Positions 44,278 to 52,668 are shown, counted from the stretch's first letter. The stretch is DNA of 64,000 bases from Bradyrhizobium stylosanthis (GCF_001641335.1 NZ_LVEM01000005.1:434001-498000), one strand, 5' to 3'. Made by a program: numbers and translations. Notes: generated by a model not told the origin, from the sequence alone.

Positions 44278-44889
44278 ATGACGGTGATCGAAACGGTCGA
44301 GCAGCTTGAAGCCATCTACGGCGCCACCAACGACGCCTCGACCGTGAAAGTCGCCGACCACGTCACCCCGCTCTACCGCGTATTCATCGAGAAGGCGCCG
44401 TTTGCCGCGCTCGCCACCATCGGGCCGGAGGGCATCGACTGCTCGCCGCGCGGCGATCTTCCCGGCTTCGTCCGCATCCACGATCCCAAGACGCTGATGC
44501 TGCCGGACCGCCGCGGCAACAACCGCGTCGATTCCCTGCGCAACATCGTGCGCGACCCCAGGGTGTCGCTGATGTTCCTGATCCCGGGTTCGGGCAATGC
44601 GGTGCGGGCCAACGGCCGCGCGCATCTCTCGGTCGATCCAGGCTTGCTCGACTCGTTCAAGGTCGAGGGCAAGGCGCCGCGCAGCGTGATGGTGATGAAC
44701 GTGGACGAGATCTACTTCCAGTGCGCCCGCGCCATCGTCCGCTCCGACCTCTGGAACCCCGACAAGCGCGTCGACCCCAAGACGCTGCCGACGCCGGGCC
44801 AGATCCTCGCCGAGATGAGCCAGAACAAGGTCGGCGGCGCGGAGTACGACCGCATCTGGCCGGAGCGCGCGGCGGCCACGATGTGGTGA
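44278..44889 (+). CDS. PPOX-class FMN-binding flavoprotein
   Basis: The 203-aa pyridoxamine-phosphate-oxidase-like protein has the split-barrel core (FAALATIGPEGIDCSPRGD near residue 41, PDRRGNNRVDSLRN, MFLIPGSGNAVRANGRA) and the C-terminal segment found in the MSMEG_1061 subgroup (QILAEMSQNKVGGAEYD). It probably binds FMN; the substrate is unknown. A good AAGGAGAGAG site precedes the ATG, 27 bp after phnN, so it may be read from the phn operon, though no phosphonate role is known. Confidence 0.85.
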   Translation: MTVIETVEQLEAIYGATNDASTVKVADHVTPLYRVFIEKAPFAALATIGPEGIDCSPRGDLPGFVRIHDPKTLMLPDRRGNNRVDSLRNIVRDPRVSLMFLIPGSGNAVRANGRAHLSVDPGLLDSFKVEGKAPRSVMVMNVDEIYFQCARAIVRSDLWNPDKRVDPKTLPTPGQILAEMSQNKVGGAEYDRIWPERAAATMW

Positions 44890-44905
44890 GCCAACACTCT
44901 CTCGT

Positions 44906-45065
44906 CTCCCTCGCCCCGCTCTTGCGGGGAGAGGGCGGGGTGAGGGGCCCTCTCCGAGCGCTCGATCGTTGTGAGACCTGTACCCCCTCACCCGGATCGC
45001 GCCGGACGATGCTTCGCATCGCCGGGGGCGATCCGACCTCTCCCCGCAGGCGGGGAGAGGTGAAG
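44906..45065. repeat. intergenic inverted repeat, family E
   Basis: A left half CTCCCTCGCCCCGCTCTTGC with the complementary CGGGGAGAGG..GGCGGGGTGAGGG and a right half CCTCTCCCCGCAGGCGGGGA. The whole 160-bp element could fold into a branched structure. It fills the front half of the 355-bp gap between the PPOX gene and the SDR gene. Confidence 0.75.
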
Positions 45066-45100
45066 GAAGTGAGCGACCATCTTTCCGCGAGTCCAATATC

Positions 45101-45196
45101 GTAGGGTGGGCAAAGGCGCACTTGCGCCGTGCCCACGCATTCTCGCCAATCACACGCAAATCGTGGGCACGCTTCGCTTTGCCCACCCTACGGCAC
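45101..45196. repeat. intergenic inverted repeat, family B copy 2
   Basis: GTAGGGTGGGCAAAG and CTTTGCCCACCCTAC arms plus an inner GTGCCCAC/GTGGGCAC pair, as at 36951. It follows the family E repeat, so this gap holds two different elements in tandem and no gene. Confidence 0.8.
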
Positions 45197-45244
45197 TGCG
45201 CCTCTGGCGATCGTCAAGCCCGGCCATGACGGCGTGTATGCCCT

Positions 45245-45976
45245 CTAATTAAACGCCATGCCGCCGCTTAGCGCGACGGTCTGGCCGGTCATGTAGGCGT
45301 TGTCCACCAGCAGCATCACGGCTTTCGCCACCTCGTCCGCCGTGCCGAAGCGGCCGAGCGGGATGCGGCTGATGAGCTGGGGCTGGCCGCTCATCATGTC
45401 GGTTTCGATCAGCGACGGCGCCACCGCGTTGACGGTGATGCCGTCCTTCACCAGCTGCGCCGCATAGCCTCGCGTCAATCCCTCCATGCCGGCCTTGGAT
45501 GCATTGTAGTGCGGTCCGATCGAACCGGCACCGCGCGCCGCGCCCGAGGAGATGTTGACGATGCGGCCCCATTTCCGCGCGCGCATCGACGGCAGCACCG
45601 CCTGCGTACACAGGAAGACCGATTTCAGGTTGACCAGGATGGTGCGGTCGAAATCCTCCTCGCTCAAATCGTCGATCCCCCGCGTGATCGCGATGCCGGC
45701 ATTGTTGACGAGGATGTCGATCGGCCCGAGCCCGGCCGTGACGCGCTCGACCATGCCGGCCACGGCCTCGGCTTTCGAGACGTCGGCGGCAACCACGATG
45801 GCGCGGCCGCCCTGCTTGACGATCTCGCCTGCAAGCTGCTCGGCCTGGCCAATCTGCTCGCGGCAGTTGATCGCCACCGCCGCGCCTGATGCGGCCAGCG
45901 CGCGACAGACGGCTGCGCCAATTCCGCGCGAGCCGCCGGTCACCAGCGCAGTGCGCCCTTTCAGATCGTTCGCCAT
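45245..45976 (-). CDS. short-chain dehydrogenase/reductase, FabG-like
   Basis: The 243-aa NAD(P)-dependent oxidoreductase has the nucleotide motif TGGSRGIG (13-20), NNAG (91-94), and the catalytic Ser143/144, Tyr157 and Lys161 (HYNASKAG). It resembles 3-oxoacyl-ACP reductases but stands alone, so its substrate is open. GGGAGGTGCAGAG before the ATG is an excellent ribosome site. Confidence 0.9.
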   Translation of the reverse strand: MANDLKGRTALVTGGSRGIGAAVCRALAASGAAVAINCREQIGQAEQLAGEIVKQGGRAIVVAADVSKAEAVAGMVERVTAGLGPIDILVNNAGIAITRGIDDLSEEDFDRTILVNLKSVFLCTQAVLPSMRARKWGRIVNISSGAARGAGSIGPHYNASKAGMEGLTRGYAAQLVKDGITVNAVAPSLIETDMMSGQPQLISRIPLGRFGTADEVAKAVMLLVDNAYMTGQTVALSGGMAFN

Positions 45977-46134
45977 CTCTGCACCTCCCGATTCTTCTGT
46001 TTTGTGGCTGCGAAAATCGTATCACACCGGCCGCGCGCAGGCGTTGAACTCATCGCGAGATGAATCCGGCTGCCCGTGCTTGCCGCGGGAGAAGCGGCCC
46101 GGCGTGCGGCCTTCAAATATGGATAGCCATTTCA

Positions 46135-46163
46135 TTGACCAATCGGGCCAAGCGCTCGATAGT
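46135..46163 (+). promoter_or_regulatory. probable promoter of the Cys-leader/sulfonate operon
   Basis: TTGACC (46135-46140) and GATAGT (46158-46163) with 17 bp between them form a reasonable sigma-70 promoter. Transcription would begin near 46170, about 30 nt before the leader ATG at 46202. Confidence 0.45.
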
Positions 46164-46201
46164 CGGAGCATCCAAACTGCTCCTCAGGCCCAAGCCGCAC
46201 C

Positions 46202-46297
46202 ATGAGAACCGATCACCAGCGCAATCAGAACGACATGCAGGCATGCATGACGCGGCGCTGTTTCTCGGCGGCAACGGGCGCCTGTTGTTGTTGCTGA
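46202..46297 (+). CDS. 31-aa leader peptide ending in Cys-Cys-Cys-Cys
   Basis: A 31-codon frame whose product ends MTRRCFSAATGACCCC, then TGA; six of its last 17 residues are Cys, with four consecutive Cys codons (TGT TGT TGT TGC) directly before the stop. It lies after a plausible promoter and before the small gene at 46367 and the sulfonate-type binding protein gene at 46609. This is the layout of a ribosome-stalling leader that senses charged tRNA-Cys and so controls sulfur-scavenging genes. Alternative starts are the ATGs at 46235 and 46247; none has a strong ribosome site. Function inferred. Confidence 0.6.
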   Translation: MRTDHQRNQNDMQACMTRRCFSAATGACCCC

Positions 46298-46355
46298 TCA
46301 TCTCCTAGCAGCACCTCATATCAAAAATCCACGACAGGAACGCCGAGTTTCGGCG
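46264..46355 (+). promoter_or_regulatory. possible attenuator pairings after the Cys leader
   Basis: CGCCGA (46341-46346) can pair locally with TCGGCG (46350-46355, 3-nt loop), ending 11 nt before the next start codon. Alternatively, CGCCGAG (46341-46347) can pair with CTCGGCG (46264-46270) within the leader coding region. A ribosome on the Cys codons (46283-46294) would cover or disturb the upstream arm, so the pairings are mutually exclusive. Which state favours expression cannot be told by eye. Confidence 0.35.
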
Positions 46356-46366
46356 AACGAGCAGCC

Positions 46367-46588
46367 ATGTCCCAGACCCAGTCGAACGCCTACATCATCG
46401 AGATCCACGACCGCGCCGCCGGCATCATCACGAGAGATGAGCGCGGCTTCCGCTTCTTCTCCTCCGAGCGCCTGTTCGACAGCCTCGAAGGCCGCCAGTT
46501 CCGCTCCGCGCGCGAGGCCGAGCGCGCCGCCCGCGCCGTGTTCTCCGAACGCAGCCGCCGCGCGAGCTCGCAACTCTTCGCCAACTGA
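46367..46588 (+). CDS. small conserved-looking protein before sulfonate binding gene
   Basis: The 73-aa cytoplasmic protein is rich in Arg, Glu and Ser (SAREAERAARAVFSERSRRA) and has a beta-like start (NAYIIEIHDRAAGIITRDER). No signal or membrane segment. It starts 11 nt after a hairpin and 69 bp after the Cys-leader stop, and 20 bp separate it from the binding-protein gene, so it is in the same operon. Family not recognised; perhaps an accessory factor of organosulfur uptake. Confidence 0.65.
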   Translation: MSQTQSNAYIIEIHDRAAGIITRDERGFRFFSSERLFDSLEGRQFRSAREAERAARAVFSERSRRASSQLFAN

Positions 46589-46608
46589 CCCCACCGAAAG
46601 GCTACGTC

Positions 46609-47562
46609 ATGATCACCCGACGACACATTCTGGCAACGACCCTGTTGCTTGCGACGGCCCTCGCGGCTCCCGCTCACGCCGAGGACAAGCCGGCGGAAAT
46701 CCGCATCGGCACGCAGAAGGGCGGCTTCTTCCCAGCCGTGCGTCAACGGCAGACGCTCGAGAACGCCTTCAAGCCGCTCGGCATCGAGATCAAATGGGTC
46801 GATTTCCAGTTCGGTCCGCCGCTGCTGGAGGCCATCAATGTCGGCAGCGTCGATTTCGGCTATGTCGGCGACTCCCCGCCGATCTTCGCGCAGGCCGGCG
46901 GCGCCAAGATCCGCTACGTCGCGGCGGTGAAGTCCGAAGGCGACAACCAGGCGATCATCGTGCCGAAGGATTCGTCCATCAAGTCGCTCGCCGATCTCAA
47001 GGGCAAGCGTGTCGCCTTCGGCAAGGGATCGAGTGCGCATAATCTCCTCGTCGCGGCGCTCGAAAAGGCCGGCCTGTCCTGGCCCGACATCACGCCGGCG
47101 CCGCTTGCGCCGGCCGATGCGACGGCCGCCTTCGTCAAGGGCTCGGTCGACGCCTGGTCGATCTGGGATCCGTATCTCGCGCTCGCCGAGTTGAAGGAGA
47201 ACGCGCGGGTCCTCGCCTTCGACAAGGACGTCCATAAGCCAAATGCCTTCTACATCGCCAACACGGATTTCGTGGAGAAATATCCGTCGCTGGTCGCCAG
47301 GCTGAACACGACGTTTGCGTCCGAAGGCAAGTGGGCGGAAGCACATCACGAGGAGGTCGCGAAGGCCCAGTCCGAAGCGACCGGTGTCGACATCGAAGCC
47401 GTCAGGCGCTTCGTCAATCGCTCCAGCTATAGCGTGGTTCCGCTCGACGCCGAGGTGATCAAAACCCAGCAGGCGGTCGCCGATCGTTTTGCAAAGCTCG
47501 GCCTGATCCCGAAGCCGGTCAACGTCTCCGACATCGTCTGGAAATGGACGCCGGGGTCCTGA
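46609..47562 (+). CDS. aliphatic sulfonate-type ABC substrate-binding protein
   Basis: The 317-aa periplasmic protein has a signal peptide (TRRHILATTLLLATALAAPAHA) and the SsuA/NrtA-like fold (IRIGTQKGGFFPAVRQRQTL, DFGYVGDSPPIFAQAGG, AFGKGSSAHNLL, VDAWSIWDPYLA). Such proteins feed sulfonates or taurine to an SsuBC-type transporter, but no permease or ATPase gene is adjacent. The AAAGG site precedes the ATG. The Cys-rich leader upstream supports a sulfur-scavenging role. Confidence 0.88.
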   Translation: MITRRHILATTLLLATALAAPAHAEDKPAEIRIGTQKGGFFPAVRQRQTLENAFKPLGIEIKWVDFQFGPPLLEAINVGSVDFGYVGDSPPIFAQAGGAKIRYVAAVKSEGDNQAIIVPKDSSIKSLADLKGKRVAFGKGSSAHNLLVAALEKAGLSWPDITPAPLAPADATAAFVKGSVDAWSIWDPYLALAELKENARVLAFDKDVHKPNAFYIANTDFVEKYPSLVARLNTTFASEGKWAEAHHEEVAKAQSEATGVDIEAVRRFVNRSSYSVVPLDAEVIKTQQAVADRFAKLGLIPKPVNVSDIVWKWTPGS

Positions 47563-47577
47563 GGCAAACGAGATGTC

Positions 47578-47662
47578 GTCATGCCCGGGCTTATCCCGGG
47601 CATCCACGTTCTCACTTCCGTGCGGCCAGGCGTGGATGGCCGGGACAAGCCCGGCCATGACG
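47578..47662. repeat. intergenic inverted repeat, family A copy 2
   Basis: Same element as at 19741, but with its two arms in the opposite order (ATGCCCGGGC first, then ATGGCCGGGA). It lies between the convergent sulfonate-binding and alpha/beta hydrolase genes. Confidence 0.8.
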
Positions 47663-47705
47663 CCAGTGGCACGATCTCTGTCCAAACTTTCAAGTCGGAT
47701 ACGAC

Positions 47706-48488
47706 TCAGCCTGTCAGCGCGGCCAGCAGCTCGTCCGGCCGCTCGGCCATGATCATGTGGCCGGCACCCGGCACCACGACGGTCTTCGCATGCGGGATCG
47801 CGGCGGCAAGCGCCTTGCCGGCCTTGGCAGGTGTCATCATGTCCCGCTCGCCGAGGATCAGCGTCGTCGGCACCTTCACGCTTCCCGCGGCGGCAAGCGC
47901 ATTCGTATAGGAATTGCAGGCCGACAAATCCCTGAACAGCACGCCCGGCTCGCACGCCTTCAGCACCGACTGCGCGCCGCCATGCATCCACAGGCCCGGC
48001 GCGAGGCTGCCGCCGAGCTCGGCGTTGAAGCCGAGGCCCCAGATCGAGACCATGTCGTTGGCATCCTGCGAATTGGCCTCCGCGGCCTTCAGCAGATCGG
48101 GGCCGACCGTCATGGTCGCGGCGGTGCCGATCAGGCTCAGCGCGGAGACCTTGTCGGGGTGCCGCGCCGCGGTTTCCAGCGAGATCAGCGATCCCATGGA
48201 GTGACCGATCAGGTGCGCCTTCGCGACGCCGGCCGCATCGATCAGTGCGGCCGTCCAGTCGGCCATCTCGGCGATGGTCGAGAGCGAGGGGCCGGCCGTG
48301 CGGCCGTGGCCGGGCAGGTCGGGCGCGAGAACGGAGAAACCATGATGCGCGAACCAGCGCGTATGCAGCGCCCAGGTCGAACGGTCGAAGCCGGCGCCGT
48401 GGATGAAGACGACCGCGGGCAGGGACTTGTCGAAGTCGCGGCCGCCGGTTGCGACAAACACATCTTTGCCGTTGACGGAAAGCATCAT
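47706..48488 (-). CDS. alpha/beta hydrolase
   Basis: The 260-aa hydrolase has the oxyanion HGAGFD (residues 30-35), the nucleophile elbow GHSMGS with Ser97, and a C-terminal His in VPGAGHMIMAERP. It is translated from the ATG at 48488, just 4 bp after the MetY-like gene, so the two are an operon. The substrate is unknown; an O-acyl or thioester related to homoserine or sulfur metabolism is possible. Confidence 0.88.
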   Translation of the reverse strand: MMLSVNGKDVFVATGGRDFDKSLPAVVFIHGAGFDRSTWALHTRWFAHHGFSVLAPDLPGHGRTAGPSLSTIAEMADWTAALIDAAGVAKAHLIGHSMGSLISLETAARHPDKVSALSLIGTAATMTVGPDLLKAAEANSQDANDMVSIWGLGFNAELGGSLAPGLWMHGGAQSVLKACEPGVLFRDLSACNSYTNALAAAGSVKVPTTLILGERDMMTPAKAGKALAAAIPHAKTVVVPGAGHMIMAERPDELLAALTG

Positions 48489-48492
48489 GGTG

Positions 48493-49788
48493 TCAGGCCT
48501 TTTGCGAGATGCGCAGCGCTTGGTTGAGATCGTCGATGATGTCGGAGGCGGTTTCGATGCCGACCGACAGCCGCACCAGCTCCTCGCCGATGCCGGCGGC
48601 CTTGAGCTGCGCGGCGTCCATCTGCTGATGCGTGGTCGAGGCCGGGTGGATCACCAGCGTCTTGGCATCGCCGACATTGGCGAGATGGCTGATCATGCGT
48701 AGCGACTCGATGAATTTGCGCCCGGCGGGCCGGCCGCCCTTGATGCCGAAGGAGACGATCGAGCCGGCGCCGCGCGGCAGCAGCGTCTTGGCGAGCTGAT
48801 AGTCCGCGTGGTCCTCGAGCGAGGGATGCAGCACCCAGTCCACGGCCTTGTTCGACTTCAGCGCCTCCAGCACCAGATGCGTGTTCTGCATATGCCGGTC
48901 CATGCGAACGCCGAGCGTCTCGACGCCTTGCAGCAGCTGGAACGCGTTGGTCGGCGACAGGCAGGCGCCGAAATCGCGCAGGCCCTCGGTGCGGGCGCGC
49001 ATGATGAAGGCCGCGGTACCGAACTGCTCGTCGAAGACGATGCCGTGATAGCCGCCATAGGGCTCGGTCAGCACGCCGAACTTGCCCGATGCGCGCCAAT
49101 CGAAGTTTCCGCCGTCGACGATGGCGCCGCCGATCGCGATGCCGTGGCCGCCGATCCATTTGGTTGCCGAATGCATGACGATGTCGGCCCCTAACTCGAT
49201 GGGACGGCTGAGATAGGGCGTGGCAAAGGTGTTGTCGATCAGCAGCGGAATCTTCGCGTCGTGCGCGATCTGCGCGACCTTGGGGATGTCGAGGACTTCC
49301 AGTCCGGGATTGCCGATGGTCTCGCCGATCACGAGCTTGGTGTTCGGCTTGATGGCGCCGCGGAACGCGTCGAGATCGCGCGGCTTCACGAAGGTCGTGG
49401 TGATGCCGAAGCGCGGCAGCGTGTGCGCCAACAAATTGATGGTGCCGCCATAGAGCGAGCTCGAGGCCACGATGTGGTCGCCGGCATTGAGCAGCGTGGC
49501 GATGGCCAGGTGCAGCGCGGCCATGCCGCTCGCGGTGCAGATCGCGCCGACGCCGCCTTCGAGTGCCGCGAGCCGCTCCTCGAGCACGCCCGTGGTCGGG
49601 TTGGAGATGCGCGTGTAGATGTGCCCGGCGCGCTCCAAATTGAACAGCGCGGCGGCGTGGTCGGAATCCTGGAACACGTAGGACGTGGTCTGGTAGATCG
49701 GCACCGCGCGGGCGCCGGTCGTGGGATCCGGATGCTGGCCCGCATGCAGGCTCAGGGTTTCGAAGGCAGGCGGTTTAGGTGCGGGCAT
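48493..49788 (-). CDS. O-acetylhomoserine sulfhydrylase-type PLP enzyme (MetY)
   Basis: The 431-aa Cys/Met-metabolism PLP enzyme has the family motifs YTRISNPTTGVLEERLAALE, ASSSLYGGT, and the PLP Lys210 in MHSATKWIGGHG. It probably makes homocysteine or methionine from O-acetylhomoserine and sulfide or a thiol. I chose the ATG at 49788 (MPAPKPPAFETLSLHAG), as family members start there; the frame upstream is non-family. The hairpin at 49794-49817 covers its ribosome site. Confidence 0.9.
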   Translation of the reverse strand: MPAPKPPAFETLSLHAGQHPDPTTGARAVPIYQTTSYVFQDSDHAAALFNLERAGHIYTRISNPTTGVLEERLAALEGGVGAICTASGMAALHLAIATLLNAGDHIVASSSLYGGTINLLAHTLPRFGITTTFVKPRDLDAFRGAIKPNTKLVIGETIGNPGLEVLDIPKVAQIAHDAKIPLLIDNTFATPYLSRPIELGADIVMHSATKWIGGHGIAIGGAIVDGGNFDWRASGKFGVLTEPYGGYHGIVFDEQFGTAAFIMRARTEGLRDFGACLSPTNAFQLLQGVETLGVRMDRHMQNTHLVLEALKSNKAVDWVLHPSLEDHADYQLAKTLLPRGAGSIVSFGIKGGRPAGRKFIESLRMISHLANVGDAKTLVIHPASTTHQQMDAAQLKAAGIGEELVRLSVGIETASDIIDDLNQALRISQKA

Positions 49789-49793
49789 GCGTG

Positions 49794-49817
49794 GCCTCGT
49801 TGGTCGGTCGGCGAGGC
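49794..49817 (-). promoter_or_regulatory. hairpin overlapping the metY ribosome site
   Basis: On the minus strand GCCTCG (49817-49812) and CGAGGC (49799-49794) form a 6-bp stem with a 12-nt loop. The CGAGGC arm contains the GAGG ribosome site, 5 nt before the ATG at 49788, so the folded form would hide it. I saw no match to the known SAM-II consensus upstream. Confidence 0.35.
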
Positions 49818-50020
49818 GGTCGTTGTGCCACAAAATAGCGCGGGAAGTCAGCCCATTGACAGCGGTGGTGCGCTCCCTCGCCCCGCTTGCGGCCGGCCGC
49901 ATGATGAGCCTGGCGGGGCCTGAGCGAGCGCCTCGTCCGTCGAGACGACCGCTTCCAGCGGTCTCCCAGGATGAGGCTGGGCGGCAGCTTTGCGTGTGAA
50001 AATGCTACCACGCACTCAGT

Positions 50021-50065
50021 CCTCATCCTGAGGAGCCCGCAAAGCGGGCGTCTCGAAGGTTGGCC
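50021..50065. repeat. intergenic repeat, family C half copy
   Basis: CCTCATCCTGAGG, then GAGCCCGC..GCGGGCGTCTCGAA, equals the right half of the repeat at 26922. The 316-bp gap 49789-50104 holds this, the hairpin near 49794, and nothing else I can identify. Confidence 0.7.
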
Positions 50066-50104
50066 GCATGCGAGCTTCGCGCCGCAAGTGGGGAGCGGCG
50101 AAAG

Positions 50105-50896
50105 CTACCCCCCGATCGCCTGCTCGATGATCCGCGCCTCCCGCAGCAGGATCTCGACGACTTCCTGCTCGCGGCGGGGGCCGAGCCTCGTTCGAACGGC
50201 GGAGACGGTCATGGCCGCTGCGGGCCGTCCGTCCGGCGTCTTGATCCAGGTCGAGATCGACTTCGTGCCCTGCACGAGGCCGATCTCTCGCATGCCGTAT
50301 CCCAGCCGCCTGGCTGCGGTGATCTCGCCCATCACGGTCGCAACGTCGGTCCGGTAGGATTCGAAGCGCTTCTCGTTGGCTGCGACGATTTTTCGCGCGT
50401 CCTGCGCCGGCATGGCGGCGAGGATGGCGACGCCCGCGCTGGAGACGCCGAGCGGTCGGCGCGCACCGACCTCGATCGACAGCACCTGGATCGGATAGAC
50501 GCCGATCCTGCGGTCGACGCACAGCGTGTCGTTGCCGGTGCGCACCGTCAGGAACAGCGTGTCGCCGATCTCGGCGGAGGCGCGGCGCAGCGACGGATTT
50601 GCCGCAACCAGCAGCCGCGACGGCCGCGGTCGTGCCAGCGCGAGTTCCGGCACCTGGTTGCCGATCGCGTAGCGGCCGGTACGCTCGTGCCGTTCGACGA
50701 TGCCTTCCTCGATCAGCACGTGCACGATGCGATGCACGGTCGGACGGGTGAGGCCGGTCGTGCGCACCACCTCGGCCAATGGCACACCGTCCTCGCGGCC
50801 TGCGGCAAGAATGCGCAGCACCGCGAGCGCGCGCCGGATCGCCTGCGCGCCTTGTCGCGGTTCCATCGCATTGCGGGCCAATCTGGTTCTGTCCAT
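50105..50896 (-). CDS. IclR family transcriptional regulator
   Basis: The 263-aa regulator has an IclR winged helix (PLAEVVRTTGLTRPTVHRIV) and a C-terminal effector domain (ILAAMPAQDARKIVAAN, LGYGMREIGLVQGTKSIST). It is divergent from the catabolic operon beginning at 51028 and is its likely controller. The start may be the ATG at 50896, which lies inside the palindrome 50891-50905, or the ATG at 50866 (MEPRQG). The effector is presumably an aromatic or pathway intermediate. Confidence 0.9.
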   Translation of the reverse strand: MDRTRLARNAMEPRQGAQAIRRALAVLRILAAGREDGVPLAEVVRTTGLTRPTVHRIVHVLIEEGIVERHERTGRYAIGNQVPELALARPRPSRLLVAANPSLRRASAEIGDTLFLTVRTGNDTLCVDRRIGVYPIQVLSIEVGARRPLGVSSAGVAILAAMPAQDARKIVAANEKRFESYRTDVATVMGEITAARRLGYGMREIGLVQGTKSISTWIKTPDGRPAAAMTVSAVRTRLGPRREQEVVEILLREARIIEQAIGG

Positions 50897-50905
50897 AATA
50901 TGGAC
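50891..50905. promoter_or_regulatory. palindrome, probable IclR operator
   Basis: GTCCAT-AAT-ATGGAC is a perfect inverted repeat. It is extended by GTTCT on the left and GAGAAC on the right, with a single extra base on one side. It lies in the 131-bp divergent gap before the Bug receptor gene. Confidence 0.5.
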
Positions 50906-51027
50906 GAGAACGCCACAATTCTCTCGACAGGTAAAGTGCGCATCTGGAGATTGCGCCGCGATCGGGATGCCGTGCGCGACGTCATCGGCACCCGGTATGG
51001 AATTGGAAGGGCTGCTGGGAGGTTAAC

Positions 51028-51993
51028 ATGAGATTAATCTGGATTGCCATCGCTGTCGCAACTGCGATGCTGGCGGGCCCCGCGTCGGGCCAGCAATGGC
51101 CGGCGCGCAACGTCAAGCTGATCGTGCCTTATCCCGCGGGCGGCAATGTCGACAGCGCCGCGCGCATCGTCGCCGACAAGCTGCAAGAGAAGCTCGGCCA
51201 GCCCTTCATCATCGAGAACAAGGCCGGCGCCGGCGGCATGATCGCGGGCGAGGCCTTCGCGAAGTCCGCGCCCGACGGCTACACGCTGTTCGTCGGCGCC
51301 AACGGCCCGGTGCTGTTCGCGACCGAGATCAACAAGCGCGACGCCTATAACTGGAAGAAGGACTTCCTGCCGATCTCGACCATCTCGATGACGCCGCTGG
51401 TGCTCGAGGTGCATCCCTCGGTGCAGGCCAACAATTTCAAGGAATTCATCGACCTCGCCAAGCGCGAGCCCGGCAAGCTGACCATGGCTTCGCCCGGTCC
51501 CGGCACCACCAACCATCTTCTCAGCGAGCTGATGCAGTCGAACCTCGACCTGCAATGGGTCACCGCGCACTACCGCGGCAATGCGCCGGCGATCAACGAT
51601 CTGCTCGGCGGCCAGGTGCAGTTCGCATTCGACCAACTCACGGTCAGCCTCCAGCACATCAAGGCCGGCCTGTTCCGCGCGCTCGCGGTGACCAGCCCGC
51701 ATCGCCTGAAGTCGCTGCCCGACGTGCCGACCTTCGCCGAGCTCGGCTACAAGGATTTCGACGGCCAGACCTTTACCGGCCTGTTCGCCCCCGCGGGCAC
51801 GCCGGCGCCGATCGTGGAGAAGCTGCACGAAGCACTGGTCGCGATCCTGAAGGACCCCGGCGTGGTCGACAAGTTCGAAAAACTCGGCGGCGAAGCCACG
51901 CCGATGACGCCGGACGAGTTCAGGGCCTATCTCGAGCGCGAGGACGCCAAGTGGATTCCGGTCGTCCGCAAGGCCAACATCAAGGCTGACTGA
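51028..51993 (+). CDS. Bug/TctC family tripartite tricarboxylate transporter receptor
   Basis: The 321-aa periplasmic binding protein has a signal peptide (ATAMLAGPASGQQWP) and the Bug core (VKLIVPYPAGGNVDSAARIV, IENKAGAGGMIAGEA, LPDVPTFAELGYKDF). It binds a carboxylate for a TctAB-type importer encoded elsewhere. GGGAGG before the ATG. It is the first gene of the IclR-flanked operon, so its ligand is probably the aromatic or organic acid degraded by the following genes. Confidence 0.9.
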   Translation: MRLIWIAIAVATAMLAGPASGQQWPARNVKLIVPYPAGGNVDSAARIVADKLQEKLGQPFIIENKAGAGGMIAGEAFAKSAPDGYTLFVGANGPVLFATEINKRDAYNWKKDFLPISTISMTPLVLEVHPSVQANNFKEFIDLAKREPGKLTMASPGPGTTNHLLSELMQSNLDLQWVTAHYRGNAPAINDLLGGQVQFAFDQLTVSLQHIKAGLFRALAVTSPHRLKSLPDVPTFAELGYKDFDGQTFTGLFAPAGTPAPIVEKLHEALVAILKDPGVVDKFEKLGGEATPMTPDEFRAYLEREDAKWIPVVRKANIKAD

Positions 51994-51997
51994 TCGC

Positions 51998-52615
51998 ATG
52001 CGGATCGATCCCACCGAGCTTGGCGCGGAGCGCATCTACCGCCTGATGACCGGCATCGTGGTGCCGCGCCCGATCGCGTGGGTCACCAGCCTGTCGAGCA
52101 AGGGCGTGCTCAACCTCGCCCCGTTCAGCGCCTTCACCTTCGTCTCGCAGAAGCCGCCGATGCTCGCCATCAGCGTCGGCCGCAAGGGCGCCGACTACAA
52201 GGACACCGCGCACAACATCCTCGACACCGAGGAATATGTGATCCACATCGCCGATACCCCGCTGATGCAGGCCTTGCACGACAGCTCCGTCGAGCATCCG
52301 CCCGAGATCAGCGAGGTCGAGCATCTCGGCCTGGAGACGATCCAGAGCGAGCGCATCAAGGTGCCGCGCCTTGCCGCCGCGCCCGTGGCGATGGAATGCC
52401 GCTTCCGGCAATGCCTCGAATTCGGCGACGCCAAGAGCCGGCTCATCGTCGGTGAGGTCGTGATGTTCCATCTGCGCGACGGCCTCGTCAACGACGGCAA
52501 GGTCGAGACCAAGGCGCTCGACCCGATCGCCCGCATCGGCGGGCCGCGTTACGCCCGCCTCGGCGAGATCGTGACGCTGAACACCGTGTTCCAGACGCCC
52601 AAATCGAAAGACTGA
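51998..52615 (+). CDS. flavin reductase family protein
   Basis: The 205-aa FMN-binding split-barrel protein (MTGIVVPRPIAWVTSLSSKG, NLAPFSAFTFVSQKPP, HIADTPLMQALHDSS) is of the kind that feeds reduced flavin to two-component monooxygenases, or acts itself on a substrate. It starts 4 bp after the receptor stop, so it is coupled. No monooxygenase large subunit is in the operon, so its oxygenase partner, if any, is elsewhere. Confidence 0.88.
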   Translation: MRIDPTELGAERIYRLMTGIVVPRPIAWVTSLSSKGVLNLAPFSAFTFVSQKPPMLAISVGRKGADYKDTAHNILDTEEYVIHIADTPLMQALHDSSVEHPPEISEVEHLGLETIQSERIKVPRLAAAPVAMECRFRQCLEFGDAKSRLIVGEVVMFHLRDGLVNDGKVETKALDPIARIGGPRYARLGEIVTLNTVFQTPKSKD

Positions 52616-52668
52616 GCGCGGGCCGGCCGATCCGCCCAGCCGCCTCAAGATCATCGGAGGAAATCACA

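Noticed and set aside
46113..46301. Minus-strand frame opposite the Cys-rich leader
   Set aside because: No ribosome site or family; the plus-strand leader has a promoter, a striking Cys run and a meaningful downstream gene.
49789..49900. SAM-II-type riboswitch upstream of the MetY-like gene
   Set aside because: I looked for the typical conserved blocks and did not find them; only the simple hairpin at 49794-49817 is visible.
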